Source: Sphingopyxis sp. OAS728
GTDB lineage: Bacteria > Pseudomonadota > Alphaproteobacteria > Sphingomonadales > Sphingomonadaceae
DNA: 64,000 nucleotides
Direction of reading: 5' to 3'
NCBI RefSeq assembly: GCF_014873485.1
Contig: NZ_JADBDT010000001.1
Location: forward strand, 3,224,001 to 3,288,000
In this document: positions 33,712 to 43,079 of the stretch, piece after piece
Layout of the letters: each line of letters begins with the position of its first letter
How positions within the stretch are numbered: the stretch's first letter is position 1
Made by a program: the position numbers and the translations under genes
The notes under the pieces: generated by a model
The model's database searches: none
What the model was told of the DNA's origin: nothing
Seen by the model: the letters and a program-made list of their open reading frames with translations, nothing else

Positions 33712-36700
33712 TTATTCGGCCGCGAGCAATTCCTCAGCGCCGCCGAGGTCGACCGACACGAGGCGCGACACGCCGCGTTCGACCATCGTGACCCCGAACA
33801 GGCGGTGCATCCGCGCCATCGTCACCGCATTGTGCGTGACGATCAGGTAGCGCGTGTTGGTTTCGCGGGCCATGCGGTCGAGCAGGTCGCAGAAACGCTC
33901 GATATTGGCGTCGTCGAGCGGCGCGTCGACTTCGTCGAGGACGCAGATCGGCGCGGGGTTGGTGAGGAAGAGGCCGAAGATCAGCGCCACTGCGGTCAAG
34001 GCCTGTTCGCCGCCCGATAACAGAGTGAGCGTACCGAGGCGCTTGCCCGGCGGCTGCGCCATGATTTCAAGCCCGGCCTCGAGCGGGTCGTCCGAATCGA
34101 CGAGTTCGAGATGCGCCTGCCCGCCGTTGAACAAGGTCGTGAACAGCCGCTGGAAATGGGTGTTCACTGCCTCGAACGCCGCGAGCAGGCGGACGCGGCC
34201 CTCGCGGTTGAGGTTGCCGATCGAGCCGCGGAGGCGGTGGACGGCCTGCGTCAGTTCCTCGATCTCGGCGGCGTTCTTCTCGCGCTCGGTGTCGAGTTCG
34301 GCGAGCTCGTCGGCGGCGACGAGGTTGACGGGGCCGAGCCGTTCGCGGTCGGCGACGAGCCGGTCGTGCTGCGCCGATTCGGCATTGGCATCGCTGACCG
34401 TATCGCCGTCGAACCCCGCCTTTTGCGGGAGCAGCGGCGGCGGGCATTCGAAGCGCTCGCCCGACAGCCGGCCCATTTCGATGCGACGCTGCTCGGCATT
34501 TTCGGAGCGCGCGATGGCGCCCGCGCGGGTTTCGCGTGCGGCGGCGACGCGTTCGCGGATGGCATTGAGCGCGGTTTCGGCTTCGCGCAGCGCGGCCTCG
34601 GCGGCGCGCTCCTGCGCCTCGGCGGCGGCGACCTTCTCGCGCAGCGCCGCTTGCTGCGCTTCGGCGGCGGCGCGCTGTTCGGCAAGCTTCGCCGGGGCGT
34701 CGGCGAGCTTGGCGGCTTCGTCGGCGAGCGCTTCGGCGCGCTTGTCCATTTCGGTCACGCGGCGCGCGGCCTCGCCCGCGCGCGCCTTCCAGCTCTTGAT
34801 CTCGGCGCTGACGACCGCTTGCCGCTCGCTGAGCGATGCAAGCGTACGCTCGTGCGCGGCAAGGGCATCGCGCGCGGTGTTCGCGTCGGTCCGTGCGCGT
34901 TCGGCGGCCTGCTCTTCGGCATCGAGCGCGGCGCGGGCGATGCTGTCGTCGGGCAGCGCAGCGAGCGCGGCTTCCTGCACGGCGAGCGCGTCGGCGGCTT
35001 CCTTTGCGGCGTCGGCGATTTCGGCGAGGCGGCGGTCGAAGAGCGCGGCGGCGTCGCGATGGCGGTCGAGCGCGGCCTGCGCCTGATCGGCGGCGCGCAG
35101 CGCGGCGCGGCGCGCTTCATCGGCCTGCGCCAGCGCCTTGCGCGCGGCGGCGGCGGCTTCGGTCAGGGCCGAGGCCTTGGCGGCGGCGGCATCGCGCCGG
35201 TCGCGCAGATCCTGCACGCCGAGTTCGACCTGCGGACGCTGCGCCGCGAGTTCGTCGAGGCGGTTCTGCCGTTGCAGCCGCTCGGTCGCCGTGGCGCCGT
35301 CGCCGCGCGTCACGAAGCCGTCCCAGCGGCGCATCACGCCGTCCAAGGTGACGAGGCGCTGGCCGACCGCAAGCGGCTGGCCCGTATCGGCGTCGGCGAC
35401 CGCGACCTGCGCGAGACGGCGCGCCAGCGCGGCGGGGGCCTTTACATATTCGGCCAGCGGCCCGGTGCCGGCGGGCAGCGACGGGTCATCCTTTGTCGCA
35501 TCGGCGCCGCCCCAGCTGCGCGCGGCGTCCCGGTCGGTCCCGGCGTCGAGATCGTCGCCGAGCGCGGCGGCGAGCGCGGCTTCATAGCCCGGCGCGACGC
35601 GGAGCTGGTCGAGGATGCGGTCGGCATCGCTGCGCGCTGCGGCAAGCGCGCGTTCGAGCGTCGACGCCTCGCCCTCCAGCGCAGCGAGCGCGGCGCGCGC
35701 CTCGGCGAGACCGGCTTCGATGCCGGCGAGGTCTGCGGCGGTCGCCTCGCGATCGGCCTCGACCTCCTGCAGCGCATTTTCGGCGGCGCCGATCGCGGCT
35801 TCGGCCGCCTCGGCTGCTTTCACGCTGTCGGCATGCGTTGCGGCGAGCGCTCTGCTGTCGCCTAGCGCGGCAACCTCGGCATCGACGCGCGCCTTGTCCT
35901 GGGCCACGCGCCGCACGGCCGCCTCGGCACTGTCGCGCGCCGACACGGCGATCCGCCGGTCGGCGGCTTCGCTCGCCGCCTTGGCGCGAGCCTGCGCCAG
36001 CGCGACTTCGGCATCGCGGAGGCGCGCCTGCGCGGCGAGGTTCGCTTCGGCGAGCGCGGCCTTGCCCGCATCATGGCCGGCGATCTCCTGCGCCAGCGAT
36101 TTTGTTTCGGTGTCGAGCGCGGTCAACGCGGCATGCGCCTCCCGTGCAAGCTCGCCCTCGTGCGCGCGGTCGTCGGCGATGCGCCGTTGCTGCGTCGCCA
36201 GATCGTCGAGCCGCTGGAGCGCCGCGCGCTCCTCGCCCTGCAAGCGCACTTGGGTTGCGGTCGCCTCGGCCAGCGCATCGCGCTGCGCCTGCGCATCGCT
36301 GCGCGCCGCGGCGACGCGTGTCGCAACCTCGGTCTGCGCCTTCGATATCGTTTCGAGCTCGTCCTGCGCGGTCTTGACCGCGGCTTCGGCGGCATCGGCG
36401 TCGCGGCGTGCCTGATCGGCGGCGGCGGCGGCATCGCGCCAGCGGGCGTAGATCAGCCGCCCCTCGTATATGCGGATATCGTCCGAGAGCTTCTTGTATT
36501 TCTCGGCTGCGCGCGCCTGCCGACGCAGCGCATTGGCGCGCACCTCCATATCGGCGACGATTTCGGACAGGCGGGTGAGGTTGGTTTCGGTTGCGCGCAG
36601 CTTCTGCTCGGCGTCCTTGCGGCGCACATGGAGCCCGGCGATCCCCGCGGCTTCCTCGAGCATCGCGCGGCGGTCGGTCGGCTTGGCGGCGATGACATTG

Positions 36701-37155
36701 GCGATCTTGCCCTGGCTGACGAGCGCGGGGCTATGCGCACCCGTTGCGGCGTCGGCGAAGATCAGTGCGATATCCTTGGCGCGCACGTCGCGGCCATTGG
36801 CGCGATAGGCACTGCCCGCGCCGCGCTCGATGCGGCGGATGACCTCGAGGTCGTCGCCGTCGGCGGCGTCCGACAGGCCGGCGACGAGTGCGCCCTCGGT
36901 GTCGCAATGGAGCGCGACCTCGGCAAAGTCGCGCGCGGGGCGCGACGAGGTGCCGGCGAAGATCACATCCTCCATCCCGCCGCCGCGCATCGATTTGGCG
37001 GAGGATTCGCCCATCACCCAGCGAATCGCTTCGAGCAGGTTCGACTTGCCGCAGCCGTTCGGGCCGACGACGCCGGTCAGCCCGGGCTCGATGCGCAGTT
37101 CAGTGGGTTCGACGAAGCTTTTGAAACCGGTCAGGCGCAGCCGTTTTATCTGCAC
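33712..37155 (-). CDS. smc: Chromosome segregation protein SMC
   Basis: ATPase that compacts and aligns the chromosome with ScpA/ScpB. The 1147-residue product has Walker A GPNGCGKSN (31-39) at the N-terminal head, two long Ala/Glu/Arg-rich coiled coils, a hinge at about 500-620 (YEAALAAALGDDLDAGTDRD ... TLDGVMRRWDGFV), and the C-terminal signature LSGGEQALTAVALIF with Walker B PICVLDEVDAPLDD. The start is GTG (37153-37155); the leader is weak (GGGGGCGTTCC). ScpA/ScpB are not in the window. Confidence 0.96.
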   Translation of the reverse strand: MQIKRLRLTGFKSFVEPTELRIEPGLTGVVGPNGCGKSNLLEAIRWVMGESSAKSMRGGGMEDVIFAGTSSRPARDFAEVALHCDTEGALVAGLSDAADGDDLEVIRRIERGAGSAYRANGRDVRAKDIALIFADAATGAHSPALVSQGKIANVIAAKPTDRRAMLEEAAGIAGLHVRRKDAEQKLRATETNLTRLSEIVADMEVRANALRRQARAAEKYKKLSDDIRIYEGRLIYARWRDAAAAADQARRDADAAEAAVKTAQDELETISKAQTEVATRVAAARSDAQAQRDALAEATATQVRLQGEERAALQRLDDLATQQRRIADDRAHEGELAREAHAALTALDTETKSLAQEIAGHDAGKAALAEANLAAQARLRDAEVALAQARAKAASEAADRRIAVSARDSAEAAVRRVAQDKARVDAEVAALGDSRALAATHADSVKAAEAAEAAIGAAENALQEVEADREATAADLAGIEAGLAEARAALAALEGEASTLERALAAARSDADRILDQLRVAPGYEAALAAALGDDLDAGTDRDAARSWGGADATKDDPSLPAGTGPLAEYVKAPAALARRLAQVAVADADTGQPLAVGQRLVTLDGVMRRWDGFVTRGDGATATERLQRQNRLDELAAQRPQVELGVQDLRDRRDAAAAKASALTEAAAAARKALAQADEARRAALRAADQAQAALDRHRDAAALFDRRLAEIADAAKEAADALAVQEAALAALPDDSIARAALDAEEQAAERARTDANTARDALAAHERTLASLSERQAVVSAEIKSWKARAGEAARRVTEMDKRAEALADEAAKLADAPAKLAEQRAAAEAQQAALREKVAAAEAQERAAEAALREAETALNAIRERVAAARETRAGAIARSENAEQRRIEMGRLSGERFECPPPLLPQKAGFDGDTVSDANAESAQHDRLVADRERLGPVNLVAADELAELDTEREKNAAEIEELTQAVHRLRGSIGNLNREGRVRLLAAFEAVNTHFQRLFTTLFNGGQAHLELVDSDDPLEAGLEIMAQPPGKRLGTLTLLSGGEQALTAVALIFGLFLTNPAPICVLDEVDAPLDDANIERFCDLLDRMARETNTRYLIVTHNAVTMARMHRLFGVTMVERGVSRLVSVDLGGAEELLAAE

Positions 37156-37292
37156 GGAACGCCCCCGTGCAGCTCATCGAATCGGAGCCGGTGCAACCTT
37201 GTCGTCACATATCCCCCATGCAGCCGTCATGCCGCGCAGCGGGGGGAGTCGCAAGGGGGGTAAGGTTAACTCGCCCCCCTTGGAAAATTCGG

Positions 37293-38033
37293 TCAGCGTG
37301 CGCCCATCGTGCGCAGGCGATCGCGGAGTAGACCCCAAGCGGCGACGCCTTCGGCGACCTTGCCGTTGATGATGAAGGTCGGCGTGCCGGTAATCTGATA
37401 TTTCTCGACCCCGGCGTTGGTGCCCTTTTCGATCGCCTCGACATTTTCGACCTTGGAGAGGCACGCTTGTATCGTCGCGGCGGGAACGCCGCGCTGCTGA
37501 TAGAATTGATCGATACCCCAGCCCTTGGCGAGCGCGACGAAGCGCTGCGCGGGGGGCAGTTTCATGGCGTCCTCGATCCCCGGCTGCGGCTTCGACGCGC
37601 CAGCGATGAACGCTTCATGCTCGAGGAAGGTCGCGTCGGCGAGCGGGAAGAAGCGGTCGGGGCCGGCGCATTTGACGATCGCGCCCGAGATGGCGTCGAC
37701 CGGGTGGAGCATGAACGGGGTCAGCTTGTACGAGACGCGGCCGGTGTCGACGAAATCGCGCTTCAGTTCTTCGTGCGAATCCTGCGCGAATTTCGCGCAA
37801 TGGCCGCAAGTGAAGGCGCCATATTCTTCGAGTTTGATCGGCGCGTCGGGATTGCCCATCACGACGCCGTCGCCGTCGACGCGCACGACCTGCGACCAGC
37901 TCTTGCCGGCGGGGGGCGCGACCTTGGCAACCACGTCCTGTTCCTTGGCGGGATCATCCGCGCCGCCGCCGCAACCGGCGAGGGCGAGCGCGCCAAGCGA
38001 CGACAACAGGGCGATACGAAGCGATGCGTTCAT
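37293..38033 (-). CDS. DsbA-like thiol oxidoreductase, predicted lipoprotein
   Basis: The 246-residue product has a lipobox LALAGCGGG near residue 20 and a DsbA/FrnE-type thioredoxin fold with active site FTCGHCAKF (CGHC) and the cis-Pro loop ITGTPTFIINGKVAEG. It probably catalyses disulfide formation or isomerisation in the periplasm while anchored to a membrane. It is followed by no clear terminator. A second DsbA-like gene (38071-38787) lies 37 nt upstream, so both are likely co-transcribed. Confidence 0.88.
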   Translation of the reverse strand: MNASLRIALLSSLGALALAGCGGGADDPAKEQDVVAKVAPPAGKSWSQVVRVDGDGVVMGNPDAPIKLEEYGAFTCGHCAKFAQDSHEELKRDFVDTGRVSYKLTPFMLHPVDAISGAIVKCAGPDRFFPLADATFLEHEAFIAGASKPQPGIEDAMKLPPAQRFVALAKGWGIDQFYQQRGVPAATIQACLSKVENVEAIEKGTNAGVEKYQITGTPTFIINGKVAEGVAAWGLLRDRLRTMGAR

Positions 38034-38070
38034 CTTTTTCTTTCTCCACGGAAACGGGAATGCGGGGCTT

Positions 38071-38787
38071 TTAGGCGGCCTTGATCGCGAGGTCGAGTTT
38101 CGATTTGAGCGCAGGCCAAGCGGTGACGCCGGCGTTGCGGCCATTGACGAAAAAGCTCGGCGTGCCTTCGACGCGGTCGGCGTTGAGGCCGATGTTCGTC
38201 ATACCGGTGAGTTCGGCCTGCGCCACTTCGCTGTCGAGCGCGGCGTCGATCTGCGCCTGCGTATAGCCGCGCGCGCGCATCAGCGCGGTAAGGCCGGTGC
38301 CGGCGGCGATCTTCCGCGCGCGCTCGCCGGTGGTGCCTTCGAACCAGCTCGTCTTCTGCGCCTCGGTCGCCTTCTGGATCTTGGCGATCAGTGCGGGGAA
38401 ATTGGCGAAGAGTGCCTGATGATTGCCCGCGAACGCCTTGGGCCCGCCGCACCGGGCGAGCAGCGCGGCGGTCATGTCGACCGGATCGCGCACGAGGTTG
38501 CGATATTCGAACAGCACGAGCCCGCGATCGACATAACCGGTCTTGAGCGGCAGCGTGCCCGCCTTGGCGAAGTCGGCGCAGACGTGGCAGGTGTAGCTGA
38601 AATATTCGACGAGCCTTACCTTCGCGGCAGGGTTGCCGACGAGGAAGGCCCCGATCGGGGTGGTCGAGACGGTCTGCGACCAGAGCGTGGGTTTCGCGGG
38701 GGTTGCTGCGATCAGGCCGAGCGCAGCGCCCGAGAGCGCCAGCACCGCCGCGCGGCGATCGAGAAGCGGTTCGTCAAAAGCGGACAT
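38071..38787 (-). CDS. DsbA-like thiol oxidoreductase (exported)
   Basis: The 238-residue product has an N-terminal export signal (VLALSGAALGLIAATPAKP) without a lipobox, a thioredoxin domain with active site YTCHVCADFAK (CHVC) and the cis-Pro loop VEGTPSFFVNGRNAGV. Homologous to the neighbouring lipoprotein, with a different inter-cysteine dipeptide (HV versus GH), which usually tunes redox potential. Confidence 0.87.
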   Translation of the reverse strand: MSAFDEPLLDRRAAVLALSGAALGLIAATPAKPTLWSQTVSTTPIGAFLVGNPAAKVRLVEYFSYTCHVCADFAKAGTLPLKTGYVDRGLVLFEYRNLVRDPVDMTAALLARCGGPKAFAGNHQALFANFPALIAKIQKATEAQKTSWFEGTTGERARKIAAGTGLTALMRARGYTQAQIDAALDSEVAQAELTGMTNIGLNADRVEGTPSFFVNGRNAGVTAWPALKSKLDLAIKAA

Positions 38788-38804
38788 CGTCGGCCGTCTT
38801 TCCT

Positions 38805-39389
38805 TTAGCTTATGCGAGGTAGCTTGGGCGTCGCCGCCAGTCCTGCCGCCATGCGTTCGAGCACGGTGCGCAGTTCCGGGTCGCCGATGTCGCGCAGGCT
38901 GTCCCCCAGTTCGGCGGGTACCGGTTTCAGCATTGCCGGCGGCTGAACGGGCGCGGCGGGGGTGACCTGGCCATGCGTCATGCGGACCTGCGCGACGGCG
39001 GCATAGCCGAAGAAGCGGTTGACCGCGCCGATGATGTCGGGCGCGACATGTTGCAGCATCGGCGCGTGCGCCCCGCTGATCGTCAGGTGGAGCGTGCCGC
39101 CGGCTTTCTGCCCCGCGGGGAAACGGATCATCGCGGGCTGGGTAACATCGGCCAGCTTGTCGCCGACGATCTCGCGCCAGCGGCTGACCACCGAGCTTTG
39201 GACAAAGCCGAATTTGCGAAAGGCCGCGCGACCGATTTCGGGCACGAGGTCGGAGACCATGCGCGCCTCGCCGCCGCGCGGGCGCTCATAGGGACGCGCG
39301 GGCGCCTTTGCGGCCTTGGCCGTTCGCTTCGCCTTTGCCTTGGGGGCCGGCCGATCCTCTCCCGCGTCTTTCGCCATGTCCGGCGCCAT
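38805..39389 (-). CDS. DUF721 domain protein
   Basis: The 194-residue product has a Lys/Ala-rich N-terminus (PKAKAKRTAKAAKAPARPYE) and a DUF721 core (WREIVGDKLADVTQPAMIRF, then GTLHLTISGAHAPMLQHVAP). DUF721 proteins resemble zinc-ribbon-less RNA or DNA-binding proteins; function unknown. Starts at 39389 or 39377. It is divergent from mutY, 35 nt away, an arrangement I recall from many alphaproteobacteria. Confidence 0.82.
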   Translation of the reverse strand: MAPDMAKDAGEDRPAPKAKAKRTAKAAKAPARPYERPRGGEARMVSDLVPEIGRAAFRKFGFVQSSVVSRWREIVGDKLADVTQPAMIRFPAGQKAGGTLHLTISGAHAPMLQHVAPDIIGAVNRFFGYAAVAQVRMTHGQVTPAAPVQPPAMLKPVPAELGDSLRDIGDPELRTVLERMAAGLAATPKLPRIS

Positions 39390-39424
39390 GCCATAGGCGG
39401 GGGGTGAGCGTCCAGACTTCCGAC

Positions 39425-40429
39425 ATGGCGAGCGATTTCGCGGAACGACTGCTCGGCTGGTACGACCGGTCGGCGCGCGCGCTGCCGTGGCGCATCGCGC
39501 CGCGCAGCGGCGGCGAACCCGATCCCTATCGCATCTGGCTGTCCGAAGTGATGCTGCAGCAGACGACGGTCGCCGCGGTCGCGGGCTATTTCGCGCGCTT
39601 TACCGAACGCTGGCCGACAGTCGCCGACCTCGCCGCGGCCGACGATGCCGACGTGATGGCGGCGTGGGCGGGGCTTGGCTATTATGCCCGCGCGCGCAAC
39701 TTGCTCGCCTGCGCGCGCGAGGTCGTTCGCAAGCATGGCGGGCGCTTTCCCGACAGCGAGGCGGGGCTGCGCGCGCTGCCCGGGATCGGCGATTATACCG
39801 CGGCGTCGGTTGCGGCGATCGCCTTCGGGCGTCCGGCGGTTGTCGTCGATGCCAATATCGAGCGCGTGATCGCGCGCCACCGGCTGATCGAAACGCCGCT
39901 GCCGATGGCGAAGCGCGAGATCCGCGCGGTGCTGGAACCGTTGGTGCCCGATGACCGCCCGGGCGATTTTGCGCAGGCGTTGATGGATCTTGGCGCGACG
40001 GTCTGTACGCCGCGTGCGCCCGCTTGCGCCATCTGCCCGCTGATGGCCGACTGCCGCGCGCGGGGGCGGGGCGATATCGAGCGCCTGCCCGTCAAGCCGC
40101 CGAAGAAAGCGAAGCCGCATCGCCACGGGCTCGCGCACTGGATCGAGCGGGACGGCAAGCTGTGGCTCGTCCGCCGGCCCGACAAGGGCATGCTCGGCGG
40201 GATGCGTGCGCTTCCGGGGGGCGACTGGAGCGATACGCCGTCCGAGTCGGGCATCGTCAGCGTCGACCATGGCTTCACCCATTTCGACCTGACGCTCGCC
40301 TTGGTGCGACGCGGCGCCCCCGATGCCGCAGCGGAAGGCGAATGGTGGCCGATTGCGGAGCTTGACGCGGCGGGGCTGCCGACGCTCTATCGCAAGCTGA
40401 CCGACAAGATGCTGGAGAGAGATGCATGA
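39425..40429 (+). CDS. mutY: A/G-specific adenine glycosylase
   Basis: Removes adenine mispaired with 8-oxoguanine. The 334-residue product has the catalytic Glu in SEVMLQQTTV, helix-hairpin-helix LPGIGDYTAASVAAIAF with catalytic Asp in VDANIERV, a 4Fe-4S loop C-x6-C-x2-C-x5-C (CTPRAPACAICPLMADC), and a C-terminal NUDIX-like recognition domain. The start is ATG 39425; upstream in-frame GTG is possible. Stop overlaps the next gene start (ATGA). Confidence 0.94.
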   Translation: MASDFAERLLGWYDRSARALPWRIAPRSGGEPDPYRIWLSEVMLQQTTVAAVAGYFARFTERWPTVADLAAADDADVMAAWAGLGYYARARNLLACAREVVRKHGGRFPDSEAGLRALPGIGDYTAASVAAIAFGRPAVVVDANIERVIARHRLIETPLPMAKREIRAVLEPLVPDDRPGDFAQALMDLGATVCTPRAPACAICPLMADCRARGRGDIERLPVKPPKKAKPHRHGLAHWIERDGKLWLVRRPDKGMLGGMRALPGGDWSDTPSESGIVSVDHGFTHFDLTLALVRRGAPDAAAEGEWWPIAELDAAGLPTLYRKLTDKMLERDA

Positions 40430-41712
40430 ATATGATGGTGTCGCGCCGCGCGCTGATGGGCGGAATGGCGCTGGCGGGTGCAGGGGCGCTGCTGCCGCGC
40501 GCCGCACTGGCGTGGAAGGTCGACGGCGCCGCGCTCTATCCCGCGACCAATGCGTTTATCAAAGGCTTCGTCGACCGCCGCGAACTCGCGGGTACGCTCG
40601 CCGCGATCGGCAAGGGGCAGGAGGCGGCAGTGTTTTTCGGCGCCGGGGTGCAGTCGAACGATTCGGCGACGCCCGTCGGGCCCGACACTTTGTGGCGCCT
40701 CTATTCGATGACCAAGCCCGTCACCGGAATCGCGGCGATGCTGCTGATCGAGGACGGCAAGATGAAGCTCGACCAGCCGATCGCCGATTTCCTGCCCGCC
40801 TTTGCGAATATGAAGGTGCAGAATGTGCCCGACGGGTCGATCACCGACGTGCGTCCCGCGAAGGGCCCGATTACGGTGCGCCAGCTGCTCACCCACACCG
40901 CGGGGCTCGGTTACAATATCATCCAGAAGGGGCCGATCAAAAAGGCCTATGACGACAATGGTATCGTCGGCGGGCAGGCGAGCCGGCTGCCGATCCCCGG
41001 TTTCGCGCCGGTAACCCCCGCGCCGAGCCTTGCGGTCATGGCCGACCGGCTCGCAGCGCTGCCGCTTGTCTACGAGCCCGGCACCAAGTGGAGCTATTCG
41101 ATCGGGCTCGACCTGATGGGGCGGTTGATCGAGGTCGTGTCGGGGCAGGCGTTCGATGCTTTCCTGAAGGCGCGGTTGTTCGACCCGCTCGGCATGACGA
41201 GCACGAGCTTCATGGTCGCGGCGAAGGATGTCGGGCGCTTTACCAGCAATTATGCGCCGTTCGGCGGCGCGCTGATCCCCTTCGATCCCGCGGCGAGCTC
41301 GATCTATCTCGACCCGCCGCCCTATCCGTTCGGCGGCGGCGGGCTGGTGTCGAGCGCGCGCGATTACGACCGCTTCCTCGCGATGCTGCTCGGTGAAGGC
41401 GAAACCGGGGGCGTGCGCGTGATGAAGCGCGAGACGGCGCGGCTTGCGATGTCCAACCTCCTCGCCGACAGCGTCGACCGCAAGGGGACGTTCATCGACG
41501 GGCAGGGCTTCGGCGCGGGCGGGCGCGTGTCGCTGCCAAGCTCGCCGGGCGGCGAGGGGATTTTCGGCTGGGCGGGCGCTGCGGGCACGATCGGCTTTGT
41601 GCATCGCGGGCTCGGCTATCGCGCGGCGGGCTATACGCAGATCATGCCGCCCGACGCGGTGTCGTTCCAGGGCAAGTTCGGCGAGACCTTCTTCCAGGAT
41701 GTGACGCGCTGA
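40426..41712 (+). CDS. Exported beta-lactamase-family serine hydrolase
   Basis: The 428-residue product has a twin-arginine-like N-terminus (SRRALMGGMALAGAGALLPR) and a class C beta-lactamase/esterase fold: SxxK as SMTKP (about residue 93), YSN-type Tyr in WSYSIGLDLMG, and a C-terminal region with HRG. These proteins act as esterases, peptidases or transesterases; substrate unknown. It overlaps mutY and nudC by 4 and 1 nt, so three genes are read as one unit, with GGAGAGAG before the ATG. Confidence 0.85.
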   Translation: MNMMVSRRALMGGMALAGAGALLPRAALAWKVDGAALYPATNAFIKGFVDRRELAGTLAAIGKGQEAAVFFGAGVQSNDSATPVGPDTLWRLYSMTKPVTGIAAMLLIEDGKMKLDQPIADFLPAFANMKVQNVPDGSITDVRPAKGPITVRQLLTHTAGLGYNIIQKGPIKKAYDDNGIVGGQASRLPIPGFAPVTPAPSLAVMADRLAALPLVYEPGTKWSYSIGLDLMGRLIEVVSGQAFDAFLKARLFDPLGMTSTSFMVAAKDVGRFTSNYAPFGGALIPFDPAASSIYLDPPPYPFGGGGLVSSARDYDRFLAMLLGEGETGGVRVMKRETARLAMSNLLADSVDRKGTFIDGQGFGAGGRVSLPSSPGGEGIFGWAGAAGTIGFVHRGLGYRAAGYTQIMPPDAVSFQGKFGETFFQDVTR

Positions 41713-42581
41713 TGCCTTTGCCGCTCGGTTTCACCGGCGCGTGGCTCGACCGTGCCGATCAATTGCGGACGAATGCGGAAGCCTTTGCCGCCGCGAGCGC
41801 CGATCCGCGCGCGGTGTGCCTCGTCCTCGACGGCATCGACTTCGTGCCGGGCGAGGGCGGCGGTCTCTCGTGGGAGCCGCTCGACGCGGCCGATGATCGC
41901 GCGCTGATGCTGCTTGGCATCGACGCCGCGGGAATCCCGCATTTCGTTCGTGAGGCTGCGCAGGGCGCGCGCATCGACGCGCGGTCGCGCACGGTGATGC
42001 GGTTGCTGCCCTTGCTGTCAGGGGCCGATGCGGCGCTGTATGGCGGTGCGCGCAGCCTTGTCGACTGGCACGCGCGGCATCGGTTCTGCGCGGTGTGCGG
42101 ATCGCCGACCGCGCTGTTTCGCGGCGGCTGGGGGCGGCGCTGCGGCAGCTGCAATGCCGAGCATTTCCCGCGCGTCGACCCCGTCGTGATCATGCTGGCG
42201 GAATGCGACGGACGCGTGCTCGTCGGGCGGCAGGGCGGTTTCCCGCCGGGCTTCTTCTCGGCGCTCGCGGGGTTCGTCGAACCCGGCGAATCGCTCGAGG
42301 AAGCGGTCGCGCGCGAATTGTTCGAGGAGGCGGGCATCCGCGTCTCGGACGTGACTTATGTCGCGAGCCAGCCCTGGCCCTTCCCTTCGTCGCTGATGAT
42401 CGGGTGCCGTGCGGTCGCGAAAGACCCCGCGCTGACGCTCGATACGACCGAGATCGAGGCGGCGATGTGGGTCGACAAGGCCGAGGTGCGCGCGGCGCTC
42501 GCCGGCGACATGGGCGCGCCCTTCATGGCTCCGCCGCCGCTGGCGATCGCGCGCTACCTGCTGGAGGATTGGGCGGGCTAA
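41712..42581 (+). CDS. nudC: NAD(+) diphosphatase NudC
   Basis: NUDIX hydrolase that splits NADH/NAD to NMN(H) and AMP and can remove NAD caps from RNA. The 289-residue product has a zinc ribbon CAVCGSPTALFRGGWGRRCG followed by SCNAEHFPR, the Nudix box GFVEPGESLEEAVARELFEE then AGI, and SQPWPFPSSLM, the SQPWPFPxS motif specific to NudC. Starts on the last base of the upstream stop (TGATG). It ends one base before the convergent popZ-like gene. Confidence 0.93.
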   Translation: MPLPLGFTGAWLDRADQLRTNAEAFAAASADPRAVCLVLDGIDFVPGEGGGLSWEPLDAADDRALMLLGIDAAGIPHFVREAAQGARIDARSRTVMRLLPLLSGADAALYGGARSLVDWHARHRFCAVCGSPTALFRGGWGRRCGSCNAEHFPRVDPVVIMLAECDGRVLVGRQGGFPPGFFSALAGFVEPGESLEEAVARELFEEAGIRVSDVTYVASQPWPFPSSLMIGCRAVAKDPALTLDTTEIEAAMWVDKAEVRAALAGDMGAPFMAPPPLAIARYLLEDWAG

Positions 42582-43001
42582 TCAGCCCTGCTTGTTCGTA
42601 ATCCTGCGGATTTCCTTGGCCACCATCGTCTCGACGAGCGCGGGCAGATTGGCGTCGAGCCATTCCTTGAGCATCGGGCGGAGCGCGTCGAGGACGACAT
42701 CCTCCATCGTGCGGCCGGCAACGGTCGGTGCGGTGACGGTCGCGGCGGCAACGGCGGGTGCGACGGCAGCGGTCAGCGCTTCGAGCGACTGGCGCGCGGC
42801 GTCGGCGCTGGCTTCGGAGACAAGCTCTTCGGCGGCGGGCGCGGCTTCGGCCGAATCCTCCTCGTCTTGGAGGTCGAGAATGTCGTCGGCTTCGGGGACG
42901 CGGATTTCGCGCGCCGAACCGGGCGCCTCGTCACGAGCGATTACGCGCCGAATCGACGACAAGATATCTTCCATCGAAGGTTCCCGCGACATATCGCCCA
43001 T
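42582..43001 (-). CDS. popZ: PopZ-like polar organising protein (DUF2497)
   Basis: The 139-residue product has the PopZ pattern: N-terminal helix REPSMEDILSSIRRVIARDE (about 6-25), an acidic Pro/Ala/Glu-rich linker (about 38-95), and C-terminal oligomerisation helices MEDVVLDALRPMLKEWLDAN then LPALVETMVAKEIRRI. PopZ forms a polar condensate that anchors the chromosome origin in alphaproteobacteria. The linker is short relative to Caulobacter PopZ. Convergent with nudC without spacing. Confidence 0.88.
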   Translation of the reverse strand: MGDMSREPSMEDILSSIRRVIARDEAPGSAREIRVPEADDILDLQDEEDSAEAAPAAEELVSEASADAARQSLEALTAAVAPAVAAATVTAPTVAGRTMEDVVLDALRPMLKEWLDANLPALVETMVAKEIRRITNKQG

Positions 43002-43079
43002 AACCCAACCCCCTAAACCATCGCGATTACCGGATGGTTAACCGTTCCCTTACCGATTTGCGGGGCGATTCGCCAAGCT

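Noticed and set aside
39308..39424. N-terminal extension of MutY
   Set aside because: No conserved residues before SEVMLQQTTV region; overlaps the divergent DUF721 gene.
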